From NCBI GenBank assembly GCA_038530575.1, contig JBCBCP010000010.1, forward strand, positions 12,126 through 76,125: a stretch of DNA of 64,000 nucleotides. Direction: 5' to 3'. Positions within the stretch are counted from its first letter, which is position 1. Each line of letters starts with the position of its first letter. Source of the DNA: JBCBCP01 sp038530575 (lineage in GTDB: Bacteria; Pseudomonadota; Alphaproteobacteria; Rhodobacterales; Rhodobacteraceae). This document shows positions 25,026-32,423 of the stretch, in pieces. Under the pieces are notes generated by a model that was given only the letters and a program-made list of their open reading frames with translations, did not search any database and was not told the DNA's origin. The translations under genes and the position numbers were made by a program.

Positions 25026-25044
25026 TCCTGCCTTCCCAGCCACT
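25026..25044. repeat. attR: copy of the tRNA-Gln 3' end
   Basis: Exact 19-bp copy of 16604-16622, extending to 24 bp with one mismatch. It lies 18 bp before the end of the leftward RTX gene, which marks the return to chromosomal sequence. Confidence 0.88.
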
Positions 25045-25061
25045 TTCCTTGCCTTGGCCGT

Positions 25062-27275
25062 TTAGACAAGCAGCATATCGGCGTCGATCTGCGCCAGCTC
25101 CAGCCCGAACAGATTTACCGATATTCCCTGCGCTTCGAATGCGACAAAGCCCGGCCGGGCGCTGAAATGGTCCAGCGCCGCGGCTGCGTTAGCGAAACCG
25201 AAGGCGGTCAGGTCCAGCGTGTCCCACGCTTCAAGATCATGCACGGTGCCGCCTTGCGCGCCGCCTTCTGGGGTAAACACGAACCGGTCCGACCCGGCGC
25301 CGCCGACCATGTCCTGCCGGCCCGTTCCGGCGATCAACACGTCGTCCTCGCCCTGCGCCCGCATCCACCGTTCCACGTCTTCGGCGGTGCCATTGCGGAA
25401 TTCGCGGCTTTGGGAAAAGCCAAGGACAATCTCGCTGCGGCTGGCGCCGTCGGCGAGCCGCTGCGTCCAGAAGTCCAGACCCGCTTCGGCGCCAGGGCGG
25501 CCCAGCACGTTCAGGAACAGCAGCTCGACAAAGCCGCGGTCGTCCAGCGCGCCGTAGGTGTCGCGGAACTCGCGCGAGCCGGTGAAGCCGTCCACGATCG
25601 ACAGGAGTGAACGTCCGCTGTCAATTTCGCCAAGCCACGTTTCCATGCCGGGCGCGTTGGGTTCGCGGCCAAGGGTGGCCTGGAACAGACGGTAGATGTC
25701 GTCGGCCCACGCTTGCGGTGTCATCTCGAGCGCGTAGATCGCCGCGTCTCTGGCAAGAATGGCCGTGACATCGTCGCGCGCGATGAGCGTTCTGAAAAGC
25801 GCTTCGGCGTATCCGAAAGATCCCACATGATCGATGCTTTGCAGCACGTCTTCCCGCGCGGTGAAGCCAGGCAGAGCCTTGAAGACGGAGCCCAACCAAA
25901 GCGGGCCGAGATCGGATTGATGCTCGGAGAACGCATCCGAGCGGGTAATGTCCCGGATTATGCGGCCGGCATTGTCCGCGGGCAGGGCACCGTTTGTCAT
26001 CCAGCCGTCCAGCTCGTCCCGGCTGGGCGGGCGGCCAAGGGTGAGGGTGTAGATCCGGTAGACCAGTGCAGCATCCGCACGCAGAGCGCCGCCCGTGACA
26101 TCGTCGCCGAACATCACCGCGCCGTCGCCCCCGTACAGCGTGTCGGGGCCGGATCCTCCGATCGCGGCACCTTCGCCGATCTGGATCTGGTCGGCGCCCG
26201 CATTGCCGAAAACGCGGTCAAAGCCCGCACCCCCGCTCAGGACGTCGAGGCCTGCGCCGCCTTCAATCCGGTCATTGCCATCACCGCCGTCGATCCGGTC
26301 ATCGCCATCGCCGCCGAGTAAATAGTCATTGCCTTCTTCGCCGCTGAGCGAATCGTTGCGCAGCCCTCCGTCGAGCCGATCGTTCCCGTCGCCCCCGCGC
26401 ATCAGGTCCGCGCCATTTCCACCGAACAACCGATCATTGCCGTCATTACCGTTCAACGTGTCGGACCCGCCCGCACCGATCAGCCGGTCTGCCCCCCGGC
26501 CGCCGTTCAGGGTGTCCTCACCCGCACCGCCCCTCAACAGATCGTTGCCCGACCCGCCGCTCAGCGAGCCACTGGTAACGCTGTTGGTGATCAATGTGTC
26601 GTTCGCACTGCTGCCGGTGACACGTTCAAAGCCGACGGCGACATGGCTGATCGCACCCGACACTGCCAGTGAATTCGCCTCAAGATCGACCCGAACGGCG
26701 CGCGAGCCTCCGATATCGAGGTGGTCGAAGCCCTCGCCGCCAACCAGTATCATTTCAGGCCTGATCAGCTCACCATAAAGCGCAAGGCGGTCATTGCCGC
26801 CACCCATGTCGACACTGCGCACTGCGTAAGCTTCGAAAACGCGAAAGGTATCGTCGGATGCGCTGCCCGCATATTGTGTGATCTGTGATTGCAGCAGCTG
26901 GGTGAAGCCCGAGGCGCTGCCCGCCATCGCCGCCTCGAACTGCGCGGTGAATGTGCCAGCGGCAATCGAGATATCCGTAATGCGGCCCCATTCGAAACCG
27001 CCGCGCCCATTGAACATCGTGATGCTTTCGACCGTCCCGCCGATCAGCTGCCCGCCGACAACGGTCAGCCCGCTGCCCTCCAGCACCATCATTTCGCGGT
27101 CCAGAACACCGGCGGCGCTGAAAATCTCTTGCCGTTGCAGCACAACCGTGTCGCCCTCTTGTCGAACCACATAATCGTGCAAGTAAAAGCGGCTGAAAAA
27201 ATCGTTTCCGAGATATTGGGTCAGGCTGCCCCGTACCAATCCGCTTGTTGTCAGAAGACCCATAAACGCCTCCAT
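25062..27275 (-). CDS. RTX calcium-binding repeat protein with DUF4214 modules
   Basis: A 737-residue acidic protein without N-terminal signal peptide. The N-terminal 220 residues are unique. About residues 230-370 hold many nonapeptide repeats (GGxGxDxLx-type: GGSGNDLLR, GGDGNDRLD), which form calcium-bound beta-rolls. Residues about 400-645 contain DUF4214-like repeats (YRIYTLTLGRPP, YRLFQATLGREP, LFLNVLGRP). A last RTX unit precedes the C-terminal region that type I secretion systems recognise. Export and a cell-surface or extracellular role are likely. No transporter genes lie nearby. A second in-frame ATG is at 27263. Confidence 0.85.
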   Translation of the reverse strand: MEAFMGLLTTSGLVRGSLTQYLGNDFFSRFYLHDYVVRQEGDTVVLQRQEIFSAAGVLDREMMVLEGSGLTVVGGQLIGGTVESITMFNGRGGFEWGRITDISIAAGTFTAQFEAAMAGSASGFTQLLQSQITQYAGSASDDTFRVFEAYAVRSVDMGGGNDRLALYGELIRPEMILVGGEGFDHLDIGGSRAVRVDLEANSLAVSGAISHVAVGFERVTGSSANDTLITNSVTSGSLSGGSGNDLLRGGAGEDTLNGGRGADRLIGAGGSDTLNGNDGNDRLFGGNGADLMRGGDGNDRLDGGLRNDSLSGEEGNDYLLGGDGDDRIDGGDGNDRIEGGAGLDVLSGGAGFDRVFGNAGADQIQIGEGAAIGGSGPDTLYGGDGAVMFGDDVTGGALRADAALVYRIYTLTLGRPPSRDELDGWMTNGALPADNAGRIIRDITRSDAFSEHQSDLGPLWLGSVFKALPGFTAREDVLQSIDHVGSFGYAEALFRTLIARDDVTAILARDAAIYALEMTPQAWADDIYRLFQATLGREPNAPGMETWLGEIDSGRSLLSIVDGFTGSREFRDTYGALDDRGFVELLFLNVLGRPGAEAGLDFWTQRLADGASRSEIVLGFSQSREFRNGTAEDVERWMRAQGEDDVLIAGTGRQDMVGGAGSDRFVFTPEGGAQGGTVHDLEAWDTLDLTAFGFANAAAALDHFSARPGFVAFEAQGISVNLFGLELAQIDADMLLV

Positions 27276-27395
27276 ACAGCGCCCGTTTCACACCGCCATA
27301 TGGGGCCTAACATGTTCGCAACAAGAGAATATACCACCCCGCGGGGCTGCAACAGGGCCGATCCCTGAGGCAAGTATACGGGCGCGGCCGCTGGC

Positions 27396-27896
27396 TTATT
27401 CGCGGATCTCTCCTGGGGCGACACCCCACAGGCGCGATTTGGGAACCCATCCGCGGAACCCTTCAGAGCGCAGGCGGCACCATTCCGGCCCGCATTTGCC
27501 AAGCCGCGCGATCACGCCCGCCTCCAGCGCGGCGGTGACTGGGGCCGCAATGTCAGGCCGCGCGCGCAGCTGCAGCATGTCCTTTTCGATAATCACCGTG
27601 CGCGAGCCCGACAGCAGCGAGTAGTGCACCCATCCGCCCATGCCGTCCCGGTCTTCGACCCGGCGCCAGTGCCCGTGCTCCGCGGTGATGCGCAGCGGCA
27701 TCGCGCGGCGCTTGAACACCCAATCGATCCGATGGCTAAGCGAGGGGCCTCGGCGCACGTTCCCTTCGGCCGCCTTCAGCGACACATAGCGGGGAAGGGG
27801 AAGGTTGGTGACCGGGCCACGGGCCTGCTCGGCAAACGTCGCGCCAGCGACAAGGATCAGGGCCAATACCCCAAGGGTGCGGGAAAATACGCTCAT
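27396..27896 (-). CDS. Exported SH3-domain protein
   Basis: A 166-residue protein with a signal peptide ending near ATFAEQA. Two bacterial SH3 (SH3_3/SH3b) modules follow: LKAAEGNVRRGPSLSHRIDWVF with GGWVHYSLLSG, and DMLQLRARPDIAAPV with CRLRSEGFRGWVPKSRLWG. The pair GNVR-P-S and W is the usual SH3b signature. Such proteins act in the periplasm and probably bind peptidoglycan or envelope peptides. It is divergent from the dehydrogenase gene. Confidence 0.82.
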   Translation of the reverse strand: MSVFSRTLGVLALILVAGATFAEQARGPVTNLPLPRYVSLKAAEGNVRRGPSLSHRIDWVFKRRAMPLRITAEHGHWRRVEDRDGMGGWVHYSLLSGSRTVIIEKDMLQLRARPDIAAPVTAALEAGVIARLGKCGPEWCRLRSEGFRGWVPKSRLWGVAPGEIRE

Positions 27897-27943
27897 CTAC
27901 TGCCTCGAAAATGCGGCCATTCTCTTGCGGCCTGCTATCTCGT

Positions 27944-27973
27944 TTGACAGGGTAGCAAGGCGGCCCCCATACC
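27944..27973 (+). promoter_or_regulatory. Candidate promoter for the hydroxyacid dehydrogenase
   Basis: A perfect TTGACA at 27944-27949 is followed 18 bp later by CATACC. The -10 match is weak. The GTG start with GGGAGGAG lies about 23 bp downstream. Confidence 0.35.
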
Positions 27974-27995
27974 GCCAAGAACGGGAGGAGCCCTT

Positions 27996-28982
27996 GTGGC
28001 AAATGAACGTCTGAGTGTTGTCGTAACGCGACGGTTGCCCCCGGCGGTGGAAACGCGGTTAAGCGAGCTGTTCGATACGAAGCTGCGTAGCGATGATACG
28101 CCCATGAGCCGATCCGAGCTGATTGAGGCCGTGCGGAGCGCGGATGTTCTGGTGCCTACGATCACTGATCAGATCGACAGCGGGCTCCTCGGGCAGGCAG
28201 GCGACCGGCTGAAACTTATCGCGAATTATGGTGCCGGGGTCGACAATATCGACGTCGCGACAGCCCGGCAGCGGGGCATTCTGGTGTCCAACACCCCTGG
28301 CGTGCAAACCGATGACACCGCAGATATGGCGATGGGCCTGATCCTCGCCGTGACCCGCCGCTTGCCAGAGGGGCTTGCCGCGATGCAATCAGGCGATTGG
28401 TCCGGCTGGTCGCCCACGGCCTTTCTTGGGGGTCGAATCGCGGGGCGCCGCCTTGGCATTCTCGGCATGGGGCGCATCGGACGCGCCGTGGCGCAGCGGG
28501 CGCGGGCTTTCGGGATGCAAGTGCACTATCACAACCGGCGTCGCTTGCGTCCGGAAACCGAGGCCGAGTTTGAAGCGACCTATTGGGAAAGCCTCGACCA
28601 GATGGTCGCGCGTATGGACGTTATCTCGGTCAATTGTCCCTCCACGCCGTCGACCTTTCACCTGATGAATGCGCGGCGGCTCAAGCTGATGAAGCCCTCG
28701 GCGGTGATCGTGAACACCTCTCGCGGTGAGGTGATAGACGAGAACGCGCTGACACGGATGCTGCGCGCGGGCGAGATCGCGGGCGCCGGCCTCGACGTCT
28801 ATGAAAACGGTACCGACGTGAACCCGCGCCTGCGCGAGCTGCCGAATGTGGTGCTCTTGCCGCATATGGGATCCGCGACCGAGGAAAGCCGGATCGAGAT
28901 GGGCGAGAAAGTCCTGATCAACATCAAGACCTTTGACGACGGCCACCGCCCCCCCGACCAGGTCGTGCCGTCGATGATCTAG
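27996..28982 (+). CDS. D-isomer-specific 2-hydroxyacid dehydrogenase (glyoxylate/hydroxypyruvate reductase-like)
   Basis: A 328-residue NAD(P)-dependent dehydrogenase. The Rossmann motif is GILGMGRIGRAVAQRA; the catalytic Arg lies in NTSRGEVID, the Glu in the following helix region, and the His in LLPHMGSATEES. The adjacent basic cluster HNRRRLRPE favours NADPH. It would reduce glyoxylate or hydroxypyruvate, or oxidise the matching D-hydroxyacid. The GTG start is supported by GGGAGGAG. Substrate within the family is uncertain. Confidence 0.86.
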   Translation: MANERLSVVVTRRLPPAVETRLSELFDTKLRSDDTPMSRSELIEAVRSADVLVPTITDQIDSGLLGQAGDRLKLIANYGAGVDNIDVATARQRGILVSNTPGVQTDDTADMAMGLILAVTRRLPEGLAAMQSGDWSGWSPTAFLGGRIAGRRLGILGMGRIGRAVAQRARAFGMQVHYHNRRRLRPETEAEFEATYWESLDQMVARMDVISVNCPSTPSTFHLMNARRLKLMKPSAVIVNTSRGEVIDENALTRMLRAGEIAGAGLDVYENGTDVNPRLRELPNVVLLPHMGSATEESRIEMGEKVLINIKTFDDGHRPPDQVVPSMI

Positions 28983-29028
28983 GGCGTTCCGACGCGGAAC
29001 GCCCGCCCGGGAAACCGCGTCGGTTTCC
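28982..29028. repeat. Two-hairpin intergenic repeat element, copy 1
   Basis: Hairpin 1 is GGGCGTTCCG-ACG-CGGAACGCCC (28982-29004), starting at the last base of the dehydrogenase stop. Hairpin 2 is GGAAACCG-CGT-CGGTTTCC (29010-29028). The same two hairpins recur at 60921-60994 behind hisG. The loops ACG and CGT are complementary. They may end transcription or protect mRNA 3' ends. Confidence 0.7.
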
Positions 29029-29046
29029 TTAACCATGGGAGACGAC

Positions 29047-30834
29047 ATGCGCCACTGGATCACTGCCGCCCTTTTGGCCCTTTGCACCGCGGCTCACTCC
29101 CAGCAAACAGCCGACAGCGTCCAGCCCGAAACCGGCGTCGCGGGGCTTTTCGAGGCGATCAGCCCGCGCGTGGCGGATGCGCTTGCCGCGAAACGCGCGG
29201 GCGCGCCGGTGCGCGGGCAAGGCTGGATGGTGGCCGTCGCCAACCCGCACGCGGCCGAAGCAGCTGCCGATGTGCTGGCGGCGGGCGGCACGGCGGCAGA
29301 TGCGCTGGTGGTCGCGCAAACCGTGCTTGGGCTGGTCGAGCCGCAAAGCTCTGGGCTCGGCGGTGGCGGCTTTCTTGTCTACTACGATGCGGCTGCGGGC
29401 CGGCTCACGACGCTCGACGGGCGCGAGACGGCACCGCTGGCCGCCACGCCCACGCGGTTCCAGACGCCTGATGGCGAACCGATGGGCTTTTTCGATGCCG
29501 TTCTGGGTGGGCTCTCGGTCGGAGTGCCAGGGTCTCCCGCGCTCTTGTCCGAGGCGCACCGGCGTTGGGGCAATCAGGATTGGGCGAGCCTGATGCAGCC
29601 GGGCATTGCGCTTGCCGAGCAGGGATTTGCCGTCTCGCCGCGCCTTGCGGGGCTTGTCGCGCGGGATGCGGAGCGGCTGGGCACGCATCCGGTCACGGCG
29701 GACTATTTCCTGCCGGGCGGCACGCCGCTTATTGCTGGCACCCAACTGAACAACCCCGCCTATGCGGAGACTCTGCGCGCCTACGCCGCCGACCCCCGTG
29801 CGCTCTACGAAGGGCCCATCGCGCGCGACATCGTTGCCACCGTGCAAGAGGCGACGACGGGCACCGGCTGGCTGCGCCAGACCGACCTTGCCATTTACCG
29901 CGTGCGCGAGCGTGCCCCGGTCTGCGCGGCGTTCCGCAGCTATGAGGTGTGTGGGATGGGGCCGCCCTCGTCTGGCGGTCTCACGGTTGGCCAGATCCTC
30001 GGCATGATGGACAGCCAGAACCTGTCGGCCCTCGGCGCGGCCAACCCCGACGCCTGGCGCTTGATCGGTGACGCCTCGCGTCTCGCCTTTGCGGATCGCG
30101 GCCGCTACATGGCCGACAGCGATTTTGTCCCGATGCCGACGCAGGGCTTGATCGATCCGGCTTATCTTGCGGAGCGCGCGGCACTGCTGGACCGCGCCAC
30201 CGCGCTGGATGCCGTGGCCGCCGGCTCGCCCGAGTGGGACCACGCGGCGTTGTTCGGGGACGGACAAAGCCCCGAGCGCCCCTCGACCACGCATATCTCC
30301 ATCGTGGACAGCGCGGGCAACGTCGCCTCCATGACCTCCAGCATCGAAAACGCCTTTGGCAGCCGCATCATGGTGGGCGGCATGCTGCTGAACAATCAGC
30401 TCACCGATTTCAGCTTTCGCACCCAGCGCGATGGCGTGCCCATCGCCAACGCGCTGGCGCCCGGCAAGCGGCCGCGCTCGTCGATGTCGCCAACAATCGT
30501 GATGCAAGACGGCGCGCCGGTGCTCGCCATCGGCTCGCCGGGGGGCAGCCGGATCATCGGCTACACCGCCAAGGCCATCATCGCCTGGGCCGACTGGGGC
30601 ATGGATGTGCAGAAGGCGGTGTCGATGCCCCATGCGGTTAACCGCTTTGGAACTTTCGACCTGGAGGAAGGGACCACAGCCGAGGCCCTCGCCGGCCCGC
30701 TGCAGGACATGGGCTTTGAGGTTGCGATCCGCGGCCTGAACTCCGGCCTGCACGCGATTGAGATTACACCGGGCGGCCTTTTGGGCGGCGCCGACCCGCG
30801 CCGCGAAGGCATCGCCCTGGGAGGCACGCAATGA
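29047..30834 (+). CDS. ggt: Gamma-glutamyltransferase
   Basis: A 595-residue Ntn-hydrolase proenzyme with a signal peptide (ALLALCTAAHSQ). The glycine loop GLGGGGFLVYYD and the self-processing site STTHISIVDS are present; T414 should become the new N-terminal nucleophile of the small subunit. GSPGGSRIIGYTAK is the conserved oxyanion region. It cleaves the gamma-glutamyl bond of glutathione and related amides in the periplasm. ATG 29047 follows GGGAGA; another ATG lies at 29035. It overlaps the next flavoprotein gene by ATGA. Confidence 0.9.
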   Translation: MRHWITAALLALCTAAHSQQTADSVQPETGVAGLFEAISPRVADALAAKRAGAPVRGQGWMVAVANPHAAEAAADVLAAGGTAADALVVAQTVLGLVEPQSSGLGGGGFLVYYDAAAGRLTTLDGRETAPLAATPTRFQTPDGEPMGFFDAVLGGLSVGVPGSPALLSEAHRRWGNQDWASLMQPGIALAEQGFAVSPRLAGLVARDAERLGTHPVTADYFLPGGTPLIAGTQLNNPAYAETLRAYAADPRALYEGPIARDIVATVQEATTGTGWLRQTDLAIYRVRERAPVCAAFRSYEVCGMGPPSSGGLTVGQILGMMDSQNLSALGAANPDAWRLIGDASRLAFADRGRYMADSDFVPMPTQGLIDPAYLAERAALLDRATALDAVAAGSPEWDHAALFGDGQSPERPSTTHISIVDSAGNVASMTSSIENAFGSRIMVGGMLLNNQLTDFSFRTQRDGVPIANALAPGKRPRSSMSPTIVMQDGAPVLAIGSPGGSRIIGYTAKAIIAWADWGMDVQKAVSMPHAVNRFGTFDLEEGTTAEALAGPLQDMGFEVAIRGLNSGLHAIEITPGGLLGGADPRREGIALGGTQ

Positions 30835-32234
30835 CAAACCCCATCGACCTGCCCCGGAACGAGACCGGGATCGCAGCCGCCATCGGCGTGCTGAAACAGC
30901 AATTTGGCGAGCGATTGAACACACGGCAGGCCGTGCGCGAGCAGCACGGCCACACCACCACCTGGACCCGCAACCAGCCGCCCGACGCCGTGGTCTTTGC
31001 CCAGAGCACGCAGGAGGTCAGCGATATCGTGAAGGTCTGCGCGACCCACGATGTGCCGATCATCCCGTTCGGCACGGGCACTTCGCTGGAGGGGCACGTG
31101 AACGCGCCCGCGGGCGGGATCAGCATAGACCTGATGGGTATGGATAAGGTGCTGGCCGTGCATGCCGAAGACCTCGACTGCGTGGTGCAGCCCGGGGTGA
31201 CGCGCGAGGCGCTGAACACGCATCTGCGTGATCAGGGGCTGTTCTTTCCCATTGATCCTGGTGCCAATGCCTCGCTCGGCGGGATGGCGGCGACGCGCGC
31301 TTCTGGCACCAACGCGGTGCGCTACGGGACGATGAAAGACAACGTGCTGGCGCTGGAGGCCGTGATGGCCGATGGCCGGATCATCCGCACGGCGCAGCGG
31401 GCCAAGAAATCCTCTGCCGGCTACGACCTGACACGCCTGCTGGTCGGTTCCGAAGGCACGCTGGGCCTGATCACTGAAATCACGCTGAAGCTGCAGGGCA
31501 TCCCCGAAAACATCAGCGCCGCGCGCTGTTCCTTCCCGACCGTGGGGGCCGCCTGCGAGGCGGTGATGGCGGTGATCCAGTACGGCATCCCCGTGGCCCG
31601 GATCGAGCTTCTGGACGCCACGCAGGTCCGTGCGTGCAACGCCTATTCCGGCCTCGATCTGCCCGAAACCCCGCTGCTTTTGCTTGAATTCCACGGCTCG
31701 GACGCGGGCGTGGCCGAGCAGGTGGAGACCTTTGGCGATATCGCGGGCGAGTTTGGTGCGTCCGGCTACACCGCCACCACCACGCTGGAAGAGCGCAACA
31801 AGCTGTGGAAGGCGCGCCACGATGCCTACTGGGCGTCGCTACAACTGCGCCCGGGCGCGCGGGGGCTGTCGACGGATGTGTGCGTGCCGATCTCTCGCCT
31901 CGCTGAATGCGTGGCGGCGGCGCAGGACAAACTGGCGACGCTTGGCTTTATCGCGCCGATTGTTGGCCATGTGGGGGACGGGAATTTTCACAGCCTCCTG
32001 CTGGTGGATGAAGGCAGTGAAGAGGAGCTGGCAAAAGCCGCGGGCTATGTCAGCTGGCTCAACGATCTGGCGATTTCGATGGATGGGACTTGTACCGGTG
32101 AGCATGGGATCGGACAGGGCAAGATGCCCTATCTGCGCCGCGAGCTGGGCGATGCGGTGGACGTGATGGGGGCCGTGAAGATGGCGCTTGATCCACAGAA
32201 CATCCTGAACCCGGGCAAGGTCTTTAGCCTCTGA
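30831..32234 (+). CDS. FAD-linked D-lactate/2-hydroxyacid dehydrogenase (GlcD/LDHD family)
   Basis: A 467-residue two-domain flavoprotein. The FAD-binding_4 domain contains PFGTGTSLEGH and DPGANASLGGMAATRASG; the C-terminal FAD-oxidase domain holds GHVGDGNFHSLL with likely metal-binding His, and GTCTGEHGIGQGK. The family oxidises D-lactate, glycolate or similar D-hydroxyacids and passes electrons to cytochrome c or quinone. It is translated in coupling with ggt. D-lactate is a fair first guess, but longer 2-hydroxyacids are possible. Confidence 0.86.
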   Translation: MTNPIDLPRNETGIAAAIGVLKQQFGERLNTRQAVREQHGHTTTWTRNQPPDAVVFAQSTQEVSDIVKVCATHDVPIIPFGTGTSLEGHVNAPAGGISIDLMGMDKVLAVHAEDLDCVVQPGVTREALNTHLRDQGLFFPIDPGANASLGGMAATRASGTNAVRYGTMKDNVLALEAVMADGRIIRTAQRAKKSSAGYDLTRLLVGSEGTLGLITEITLKLQGIPENISAARCSFPTVGAACEAVMAVIQYGIPVARIELLDATQVRACNAYSGLDLPETPLLLLEFHGSDAGVAEQVETFGDIAGEFGASGYTATTTLEERNKLWKARHDAYWASLQLRPGARGLSTDVCVPISRLAECVAAAQDKLATLGFIAPIVGHVGDGNFHSLLLVDEGSEEELAKAAGYVSWLNDLAISMDGTCTGEHGIGQGKMPYLRRELGDAVDVMGAVKMALDPQNILNPGKVFSL

Positions 32235-32275
32235 TCCTGCGGAGCGCTGCGCGCATTCGATTTTATCTTGCTGAT

Positions 32276-32292
32276 GAGGGGCTTTGCCCCTC
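32276..32292. repeat. Hairpin GAGGGGC/GCCCCTC after the D-lactate dehydrogenase-like gene
   Basis: A 7-bp perfect stem with a TTT loop, without a following T-run. It lies 42 bp after the stop and just before the intrinsic terminator at 32313. Confidence 0.5.
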
Positions 32293-32312
32293 GAGCTCCC
32301 CAGGATATTTGA

Positions 32313-32340
32313 GACCCAAAGAAGAGGTGGGTCGTTTTTT
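32313..32340 (+). terminator. Intrinsic terminator of the ggt operon
   Basis: GACCCA pairs with TGGGTC across nine bases and runs into GTTTTTT. It overlaps copy B (32295-32328) of the degenerate intergenic repeat seen at 2701-2730. Confidence 0.65.
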
Positions 32341-32423
32341 GGATGTGACGGGTCGGCTGGTTCCCTTGGGGCGCGTGGCCGCGCGCTAAGACGTCTCCGG
32401 AAGCAGGCGAGGGGAATCGCACC

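Larger units (their letters stand above)
16604..25044. mobile_element. 8.4-kb genomic island integrated at tRNA-Gln, carrying a sugar-uptake module
   Basis: The island is bounded by exact 19-bp copies of the tRNA-Gln 3' end. A tyrosine integrase remnant lies next to the tRNA and points towards it, the standard arrangement. Cargo is a small membrane ORF, a ROK regulator, frcA/B/C, frcK and a transaldolase-like aldolase, followed by an odd pyrimidine-rich stretch. Both integrase and frcB are broken, so the island is probably immobile and partly non-functional. Confidence 0.82.
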
